The translations under genes and the position numbers were made by a program. From Spirochaetaceae bacterium (GTDB lineage: Bacteria; Spirochaetota; Spirochaetia; Treponematales; Treponemataceae): a stretch of DNA of 44,788 bases. Below, piece after piece: positions 39,221 to 44,788 of the stretch. How positions within the stretch are numbered: the stretch's first letter is position 1; each line of letters starts with the position of its first letter. The notes beneath the pieces are model-generated. The model was not told the DNA's origin. It searched no databases and was given only the letters and a program-made list of their open reading frames with translations. Location: the NCBI GenBank assembly GCA_017614995.1, contig JAGAAX010000032.1, positions 1 to 44,788 on the forward strand. The letters run 5' to 3'.

Positions 39221-39270
39221 GCATCCAGTATAGCGTGTTACAGCAGTTTAATCTATAAATACGGTTTACT

Positions 39271-40434
39271 TTATTTCAGCTTCAAGATTTTCCAGATGTC
39301 GCTGTCTTCTTGTCCGAGACGCCAGAAAGAAACGCCCTTTACGTCAGCCGCCTCGTAAGTCTGAAGCCTCCGCGAAAGTGACCACGCGTTGTCAAAATAG
39401 AATGTGTATGTAACTTCTTTTGAGAGCGTAAAAGTCGGAATCCCTTCATCTATGCGCACTCTTGAAATTTCTGTGTCGTCAGAAAGCTTGCCTTTGGCGT
39501 TCTCGCCTCTGAAAAGCCTGTCGATTGAGCTGAATTTGTACGCGCCTGCTGTGTCGTCGTTTGACCACGCGCGTCCGTAGAAAGACTGCCCCATGATGAA
39601 CTTTTCGCGCGGAATTGTCTTCTGCGCGTAGGCAAGCACATTCTGGCACCATGCTTCAGACGCAATCGGCCCTGGCTTGCTTGTGCTCCAGTGCTCGTCA
39701 TAAGCCATAACGATTATGCGGTCAACGATTGCGGCAATTCTTTCATAGTCATAAGCGTCATTGGTCAGTTTTCTTGTCCGCGCCGGAATTGCTACGCTCA
39801 AAATCTGGTTAGGCTTAAGCTTTGCCTTTAGTTCCTTTAAAAATGAAAGATAGTGCTCTTTGTCGTCTGCGCTTACAAGCTCAAAATCAATCTGAAGTCC
39901 GTCAAAGTCGCGCGATGCTTTTATAAGTGAATCAATCAGCGTGTTTCTGATTTTGAATTCCGGATCAAGGCAGAAGTGGGTGAGCGCACGTCCGTTGTCA
40001 ATTACAACCATGTGAACGCGCGCGTTAGTTTCCGGCACACGCGAACGTGATGGCGCATCTACAAGCTTGCCGAAAGTTGAAAGCCCCGCCCCGAAATAGC
40101 CGATGTCTGTAATCGGCAGTTCGCTTGAATAAAAGCGGTCTTCGCCTGCAATGAGGTATCCCCAAATTTCGTTAAAAGCCGAAGGCTTTATCGTTTCAAG
40201 ATATTCATCGCTTACAGAAACCATCGTCTTTTTTTCAGGCGAAGTAACCGGTGCAACCGGGCGCTCATGGTGTTTACTTGGTTCTTTTGCGACTTCTTCA
40301 TAAGGAACATTTTTCAAGTCGCTCTCTTCTTCTTGGCTTGTTTTACCGGTGCCTGTACTTACACAGCTGAAAATACCAAGCGATAAAGCGATTGATGTAA
40401 AAAGCATAATATTGCGGAAAGATTTTGTGTTCAT
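39271..40434 (-). CDS. GH18-family glycosidase lipoprotein
   Basis: 387 residues. The lipoprotein signal ends in LGIFSC (Cys about residue 24), followed by a Glu/Ser-rich linker. The GH18 catalytic motif DGLQIDFE carries the acid Glu. Other family blocks are LSVAIPARTRK, IVMAYDEHWSTSKPGPIAS and the final GVSFWRLGQED. Members include chitinases and YaaH/SleL-type peptidoglycan glucosaminidases; the latter fits better for a cell-envelope lipoprotein. AAGGA lies 7 nt before the ATG; a -10 TATAAT is at 40469-40474. Confidence 0.88.
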   Translation of the reverse strand: MNTKSFRNIMLFTSIALSLGIFSCVSTGTGKTSQEEESDLKNVPYEEVAKEPSKHHERPVAPVTSPEKKTMVSVSDEYLETIKPSAFNEIWGYLIAGEDRFYSSELPITDIGYFGAGLSTFGKLVDAPSRSRVPETNARVHMVVIDNGRALTHFCLDPEFKIRNTLIDSLIKASRDFDGLQIDFELVSADDKEHYLSFLKELKAKLKPNQILSVAIPARTRKLTNDAYDYERIAAIVDRIIVMAYDEHWSTSKPGPIASEAWCQNVLAYAQKTIPREKFIMGQSFYGRAWSNDDTAGAYKFSSIDRLFRGENAKGKLSDDTEISRVRIDEGIPTFTLSKEVTYTFYFDNAWSLSRRLQTYEAADVKGVSFWRLGQEDSDIWKILKLK

Positions 40435-40557
40435 TATTGTTCCTTAATTTAAATAGAAGTACGTGTATATTATAGAATCGGAATTTTATTTTGAAGGTTT
40501 ATAGCGCGTGCGGCAGGCAGGGCAATGCTTGAGCTTTGCATAAATCAAAAGGTTTTG

Positions 40558-40587
40558 TTGACACTTTTTGTTTATACACAATAAAAT
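40558..40587 (+). promoter_or_regulatory. Promoter of the esterase gene
   Basis: TTGACA (40558-40563), 18-nt spacer, TAAAAT (40582-40587), then a leader with AGGAG before the ATG at 40622. It diverges from the GH18 gene's promoter. Confidence 0.65.
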
Positions 40588-40621
40588 ATTATTAATTGAA
40601 TAAGAAAAATCAGGAGAAAAA

Positions 40622-41404
40622 ATGGCAGACCTTTCAATAAGATTTTATTCAGACGTTCTCAAGCGGGACGTTTCATTTTTAATGGTAATTCCAAATGATG
40701 TGCGCAAAGACTATCCGCGCAACGACCTAAAGCGCACTGACCGCCCGATGAAGACATTGTTTCTTCTTCATGGCTACACCGGCGCGGCTTTTAACTGGGT
40801 GCCGGGGAACCTTGCCGAGCAGTACAATTTTGCAATAGTAATTCCGAATGGTGAAAACTCATTCTGGATTGACGGACCTGCTACCGGCCGCCAGTTTGCA
40901 ACATTTCTTGGGGTTGAGCTTCTTGAATATGTACGCAGCACCTTTCACCTTGCAATGAGCAGAGATGACACCTATCTTTTGGGCTTTTCAATGGGCGGCT
41001 TCGGTGCGCTTCATACAGCATTTGCATTTCCTGAAAAATTCGGAAAAACAGCGGCTCTTTCTTCGGCGCTCATTCATAATGAAGTTGCAAAATTGAAAGA
41101 AGGCGAGGGTAATGAAGTCGCAAATTACGACTATTATAAGATGTGCTTTGGCGAGCCTGCAAAGCTTCCTGAAAGCGACAACAATCCAGAATACCTTTTG
41201 AAAAAGCAGATTGCCGCCGGCAAAAAAATCCCGGAAATTTTCATGGCATGCGGAACAGAGGACTTTTTGCTTGAACCGAACCGCGCCTTTCATAAATTCC
41301 TTGAAGAGCAGGGCGTTAAACACACCTACTTAGAATCAAAGGGAATTCACGACATGAAATTCTGGCAGGAATACGCCGAAAAGTTCATTCCGCTTATGTT
41401 TTAA
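40622..41404 (+). CDS. CE1-type esterase (esterase D / tributyrin esterase family)
   Basis: 260 residues, alpha/beta hydrolase. FLLHGYTGAAFNWV, the nucleophile elbow GFSMGGFGALHTAF (Ser near residue 124), a late Asp in ACGTEDFLLEPN and the His in SKGIHDMKFW complete the triad. No signal peptide. Family members remove acetyl or feruloyl groups from xylan fragments or hydrolyse S-formylglutathione and short acyl esters; an intracellular deacetylase of imported oligosaccharides fits this genome. AGGAG lies about 7 nt before the ATG. Confidence 0.87.
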   Translation: MADLSIRFYSDVLKRDVSFLMVIPNDVRKDYPRNDLKRTDRPMKTLFLLHGYTGAAFNWVPGNLAEQYNFAIVIPNGENSFWIDGPATGRQFATFLGVELLEYVRSTFHLAMSRDDTYLLGFSMGGFGALHTAFAFPEKFGKTAALSSALIHNEVAKLKEGEGNEVANYDYYKMCFGEPAKLPESDNNPEYLLKKQIAAGKKIPEIFMACGTEDFLLEPNRAFHKFLEEQGVKHTYLESKGIHDMKFWQEYAEKFIPLMF

Positions 41405-41418
41405 AAACTAAATTAAGC

Positions 41419-41447
41419 TGCCCTGCCGCAATTCCTGTGACAGGGCA
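41419..41447. terminator. Hairpin between converging genes
   Basis: TGCCCTG and CAGGGCA with a 15-nt loop lie between the esterase and nitroreductase stops. No clear T-tract, so weak support as a bidirectional terminator. Confidence 0.4.
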
Positions 41448-41460
41448 CTGATTTGTGCGT

Positions 41461-41988
41461 TTACTCAGCCCAGAAAACGCGCCCTTCTTTTCGTGGTGCG
41501 GCTTCTGGAATTGCTCCGTCGGCAAAGCCCACTGCGCAGTGACCTATTCCTTCCCATTCATCAGCCAGACCAAGTTCTTTCAGAATAGCCTTGCCTTCAG
41601 CGCTTTCAAATTCTTCTTTTGCGCGGTGAATCCAAATGCTGCCAAGACCAAGCGAATGTGCCGCAAGCATCATGTTTCCCATAACAAGAGAACCGTCATA
41701 CACTTTGTTCCGCCAGTCTTTCTTTGCAAGAACAATCAGAATTACCGGTGCGCCGTAAAACGGGTCAAAGCCTTCCTGCCAGCCGCCGATTTTCCGGTTC
41801 ATTTCACGGATTTTGCTGCATAAATCTTTGTTTGTAACAGCAACTATTGCAGTTTCCTGCTTTCCCATTGCGCTTGCCGCGTATAAGCCGGCTTCAATAA
41901 TCTGCTCAATATCGCTTTTAGCAGGAATTTCAGCCTTATACTTCCGTACGCTCCGGCGCTCTTTAATTGCTTTAATAACCTCATTCAT
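41461..41988 (-). CDS. Nitroreductase family protein
   Basis: 175 residues. FMN-binding nitroreductase fold: IKERRSVRKYKAEIPAKSDI at the start (FMN phosphate contact RRSVR), AGLYAASAMGKQ, and NMMLAAHSLGLGSIWIH. Uses NAD(P)H to reduce nitro compounds, quinones or other electron acceptors; the natural substrate is unknown. AAGGAG lies 8 nt before the ATG. Complete. Confidence 0.92.
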   Translation of the reverse strand: MNEVIKAIKERRSVRKYKAEIPAKSDIEQIIEAGLYAASAMGKQETAIVAVTNKDLCSKIREMNRKIGGWQEGFDPFYGAPVILIVLAKKDWRNKVYDGSLVMGNMMLAAHSLGLGSIWIHRAKEEFESAEGKAILKELGLADEWEGIGHCAVGFADGAIPEAAPRKEGRVFWAE

Positions 41989-42022
41989 ATTTTTTCTCCT
42001 TAATTGGAACTTAAAACTGATT

Positions 42023-42988
42023 TTAGCGGGGCTTTTTGGGTGCTTTCGGCTGCGCGTTCATTGTGTTTCTTTCCCAAAAGACACCGTCTGCATAACCTTG
42101 AATTGTCTTGTCTGTGTCTGCCATTTGCAGGCGTTTTTCAGCCCAGAGACAGTATTCTTCGTTCAATTCGATTCCGCAGTATTGTCTGCCGAGCTTTTTT
42201 GCCACAACGCTTGAAGTACCGCTGCCCAAAAACGGGTCAAAAACCATGCCGCCTTCTTTAGACGAAGCAAGTATCAATTTTGCGTATAGCTTTTCTGGCT
42301 TTTGCGTCGGGTGGTCGGTGTTTTCAGGCATAGACCAAAAAGGCACTGAAATGTCGTCCCAAAAATTTGAAGGGTAGGTCAGGCGGAAGTTTCCGTCCGC
42401 GCCTTCGTTCCAGTCTTTCGGTTTGCCGTCAACTTTGTAGGGCGCAAGCACTTTGCGCTTTTGCATTACGGCTTCAACATTGAAATAATAGTCATCCGGG
42501 TTTTTTACGGCAAACCAGATGTCCTCCATGCCGTTTTTCCAGTTTGATTTTGCCCCGCGCCCTTTTTCGCGCTGCCATGTAATCCGGTTTAAGACCGTAA
42601 GTTCTTTTTCGATTGCGCGCTGCAAAGACGACGTGCACTTCCAGTCGCCGCACATATAAAGCGAGCCGTCAGGCTTCAGTTTTTTGCAGACTTTAGGAAA
42701 CCATGTCTCAAGATAGGCGTCATAGTTTTCGTCTGTGCGCGAGCTGAACTTCATTCCGTTGAAGTTTTTCGACAAATTGTAAGGCGGGTCAATAATTATA
42801 AGGTCAGCAAAACTGTCGGGCACATACTCAAGCATTTTAAGAATGTCGCCGTTGAGCGTCTTGTTCACGAGGCATGTATCTTTTTCAATGTTCTGCTCTG
42901 TAATCAGCCTTGCCCTTAGCGGCTCAATCTCATCTTGCAAAAGTGTCAGCGTCCGGTTATTTGCAGCACGTTCTTTTTTCATGGTCAT
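42023..42988 (-). CDS. Orphan beta-class DNA methyltransferase
   Basis: About 321 residues. The catalytic motif IV IIIDPPYNLSKNF (near residue 67) comes before the SAM-binding motif I FDPFLGSGTSSVVAKKLG, the order of beta-class N6-adenine or N4-cytosine methyltransferases such as M.HinfI-like enzymes. HPTQKPEKL is the motif before it. No restriction enzyme or specificity gene is adjacent. The start is unclear: ATG at 42988 is chosen, with ATG 42982 and TTG 42994 possible. An extended -10 TGG-TATAAT (43000-43008) lies just upstream, leaving a very short leader. Confidence 0.87.
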   Translation of the reverse strand: MTMKKERAANNRTLTLLQDEIEPLRARLITEQNIEKDTCLVNKTLNGDILKMLEYVPDSFADLIIIDPPYNLSKNFNGMKFSSRTDENYDAYLETWFPKVCKKLKPDGSLYMCGDWKCTSSLQRAIEKELTVLNRITWQREKGRGAKSNWKNGMEDIWFAVKNPDDYYFNVEAVMQKRKVLAPYKVDGKPKDWNEGADGNFRLTYPSNFWDDISVPFWSMPENTDHPTQKPEKLYAKLILASSKEGGMVFDPFLGSGTSSVVAKKLGRQYCGIELNEEYCLWAEKRLQMADTDKTIQGYADGVFWERNTMNAQPKAPKKPR

Positions 42989-43108
42989 ATCCAAAACGAA
43001 TTATACCATAACACTAGCATTAATTCAGTATAGGCCGCTGGTTTTTGGTTGATGTTTGCCGGTAAATATGTTAGTTTTATACAAAATAAAAAGGAAATGG
43101 AGACTGAA

Positions 43109-44365
43109 ATGAAAAAAAGTGTATCAATCTGTTTATTGCTTGCTATTTGTTGGGGTATGGTGCTTGCTTCGCCGGCCGCAATTAATTTTGAAAACCTTCC
43201 GCAAGATGAAGATTTCAAAGGTTTATATCTTGCTTTTGAGCTGTCATACGATTCCATAAGAAATCTTGAATTTCAGCATAGGGATTCAAAAACGGCTTAT
43301 TTGGACGCTGCAGAAAATCTTTACGAATATCTGAATAAAAAGAAAAAGACATATTATGACGAAGACCTGCTCAAGCTTCTTACCATGAGATGTCTTTATA
43401 ATTTTGATAAAATTCCTTCAGCACAAGTGGAAAAGTTTTATTCAAAAATTGATAAGAAGTATTCTAAAAATGCCGGGCAGCATTGGATTTACGGAAACTT
43501 TCTGGTTTCGCAGGGCAAGACAAGTGCCGGCAGAGAAGAATTAGAAAAATATCTGAAAATGAAGGACTATCAGGTCAGTCATTTCTTTATAGAAGATTAT
43601 GCTTATAGTTACTTGCTTTCTTCAATGCCGTTGAATGCCTATTATGCAATTACAAACGGCGGAAATATTCCCGAAGAAGCTGTGGAAAATCAGTCACTTC
43701 TGAAATTAATCAAGAATGCTGTAAAAGAAAGCTCTGCTGATGAGACTTATACTTATGACCAGGTATGGAAAATTTCACAGGTAAAAGATGACAGAGCCTT
43801 TGTTTACAGTACAATGCTCGGCATTTCAGTTCCTGTTAAAGGTAATTGGGGACTGCGTCTTGATTCGTTTACAAAGGAACATCCCGCTTTTTGTATTGTG
43901 ACACCAAACGATTTGACTTTGGGTGGAAAACCTATCAGTATAAGTATAATTCTGATGGTTTATCCAGAATCATTGTATTCAGAAAGTGTAAAACAGAAAC
44001 AGCTTAATTCTCTTCCAATAACAAAGAAAGAAATAACTAAAATAAACGGCAAAGAATTTGAAAAATACACGTTTGAAGATTCTTCTAAATATCAGGATGC
44101 AAGAAACGGTGCGCTCGGTTATTTTTATGCGGCAAAAATTATGCCGGAAAAACTTTCGGGCGTAAAATGCGAGCATGAGGTTGATTTATCAAAGGTTAAG
44201 TCTGAAGGCGGAGACGGGCAGCCGAAATACTTTGCAATAGCTCCTGCACAGAAGCGCCTTGATGAGCCTGTTGAGGTTCTTATCATTGTAGATTCATGCA
44301 ATGCTTTAAAAGATGAAACTATAAAGCTTCTTGACGACTTTTTCAGCAAAGCTGTATTTGAATAA
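43109..44365 (+). CDS. Secreted protein of unknown function
   Basis: 418 residues from the ATG at 43109, chosen because a signal peptide starts there (KKSVSICLLLAICWGMVLAS) and GGAG lies 7 nt upstream; the frame continues to 43049. The first half is helical and TPR-like (HWIYGNFLVSQGKTSAGREE). The second half looks like a beta-rich domain (GNWGLRLDSFTKEHPAFCIV onwards). No family recognised; probably periplasmic. Confidence 0.75.
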   Translation: MKKSVSICLLLAICWGMVLASPAAINFENLPQDEDFKGLYLAFELSYDSIRNLEFQHRDSKTAYLDAAENLYEYLNKKKKTYYDEDLLKLLTMRCLYNFDKIPSAQVEKFYSKIDKKYSKNAGQHWIYGNFLVSQGKTSAGREELEKYLKMKDYQVSHFFIEDYAYSYLLSSMPLNAYYAITNGGNIPEEAVENQSLLKLIKNAVKESSADETYTYDQVWKISQVKDDRAFVYSTMLGISVPVKGNWGLRLDSFTKEHPAFCIVTPNDLTLGGKPISISIILMVYPESLYSESVKQKQLNSLPITKKEITKINGKEFEKYTFEDSSKYQDARNGALGYFYAAKIMPEKLSGVKCEHEVDLSKVKSEGGDGQPKYFAIAPAQKRLDEPVEVLIIVDSCNALKDETIKLLDDFFSKAVFE

Positions 44366-44398
44366 TTGGCTTAACCGCTCCAAGTGCATGAAAACATA

Positions 44399-44452
44399 TT
44401 GACAATCATCTATGTATCAATTATAGTCTACATATAGATAAATATCTATATG
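44399..44452 (+). promoter_or_regulatory. Promoter and palindromic operator of the arsR-type gene
   Basis: TTGACA (44399-44404), 17-nt spacer, TATAGT (44422-44427). Directly after it, CATATAGATA-AA-TATCTATATG (44431-44452) is a perfect palindrome over the start site, as expected for ArsR/SmtB autoregulation. Confidence 0.85.
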
Positions 44453-44461
44453 AGGTTGTGT

Positions 44462-44788
44462 ATGAATGAATCAGAAATTGCTGTAATCTGCAAAGCGCTT
44501 GGTGATGAAAACCGTGTTCAGATTATTAAAATGCTTTCAGGCGGTGAGTTGTGTGCGTGTAAAATTCTTGATGCGTTTAATATAACCCAGCCCACGCTTT
44601 CACATCACATGAAGACTCTCACAGACTGTAATCTTGTTAATTCGCGAAAAGAAGGGAAGTGGACTTACTATTCAATTAATTGCGAAAAATTTTCGGAGTT
44701 CAAAAAAGCAGTCTCTGAGTTTACCTGCAAATCTGATGGTGTAAAAAAATCAGACGGCAAAAAAACATCCGGCTCATGCTGCTGCAAA
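44462..44788 (+). CDS. ArsR/SmtB-family metal-sensing repressor (cut by window end)
   Basis: The first 109 codons are present and still open at the window edge. A winged helix-turn-helix: ICKALGDENRVQIIKMLSGG, then the metal-binding helix ELCACKILDAF (CxC, as in ArsR ELCVCDL), the recognition helix ITQPTLSHHMKTLTDCNLV and the wing REGKWTYYSI. The C-terminus has a further cysteine run (SCCCK). It likely senses As(III)/Sb(III) or a similar thiophilic ion and releases DNA on binding. GAGG lies about 7 nt before the ATG. The regulated genes must lie beyond the window. Confidence 0.9.
   Translation, partial: MNESEIAVICKALGDENRVQIIKMLSGGELCACKILDAFNITQPTLSHHMKTLTDCNLVNSRKEGKWTYYSINCEKFSEFKKAVSEFTCKSDGVKKSDGKKTSGSCCCK

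Noticed and set aside
42986-42994. TTG at 42994 as the methyltransferase start
   Set aside because: It lies only 5 nt from the -10 and gives just two extra codons before an ATG; the ATG at 42988 is simpler, though not proven.

Overview
The window looks like chromosomal DNA of a gut or rumen Treponema-like spirochaete. That is an inference from the gene families, the moderately AT-rich composition, the carbohydrate-focused gene set and the many spirochaete-style secreted proteins and dispersed hairpin repeats. No rRNA or other taxonomic marker is present. I saw no tRNA, riboswitch, CRISPR array or complete insertion sequence.

Layout. Positions 1-4100 hold a minus-strand sugar ABC importer (two permeases, then a lipoprotein binding protein) behind a near-consensus promoter with a 33-bp palindromic operator on its start site. 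Positions 4.1-9.9 kb hold a secreted lipase-like protein, a repeat cluster, a GH10-like secreted protein whose nucleophile Glu is Gln, a coupled cysteine synthase, a PHP-type histidinol phosphatase and a GH43 enzyme. Positions 9.9-22.4 kb are an accessory region: four toxin-antitoxin modules (vapBC, higBA, a second vapBC whose toxin has an in-frame TGA, and relB-yoeB), an orphan Cys/His-rich gene, a tandem pair of ankyrin proteins with an HTH-like C-terminus, a six-gene cluster of small proteins with an SSB-like protein and a membrane-anchored Cys-His-Asp hydrolase, an AAA/DUF4143 ATPase and several dispersed repeat families. Positions 22.4-44.8 kb return to core-type genes: purU, a GH36 alpha-galactosidase, ASCH and DUF456 proteins, an Rpn/PD-(D/E)XK protein, a symporter-iorA-iorB-paaK cluster followed by an M16 protease, a secreted pseudo-protease/repeat-protein pair, a GH18 lipoprotein, an esterase, a nitroreductase, an orphan beta-class DNA methyltransferase, a secreted unknown protein and a truncated arsR-type regulator.

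How genes work together. The ABC importer, GH43, GH36, GH18 and esterase suit an organism living on plant polysaccharide. The symporter, PaaK and IorAB could import arylacetates, activate them and carboxylate them reductively to aromatic 2-oxoacids. IorA here lacks the usual C-terminal ferredoxin domain.

Strongest structural signals. (1) CTTA-N7-TAAG palindromes repeat with an exact 23-nt period, as five boxes at 10742-10862 and two at 22311-22348, inside the same flanks. (2) A roughly 100-nt hairpin family occurs in three copies with compensatory base changes. (3) Six genes have a -10-like hexamer exactly 6 nt before an ATG with no Shine-Dalgarno, which suggests leaderless mRNAs. (4) An identical promoter box precedes both the orphan Cys/His-rich gene and the six-gene cluster.
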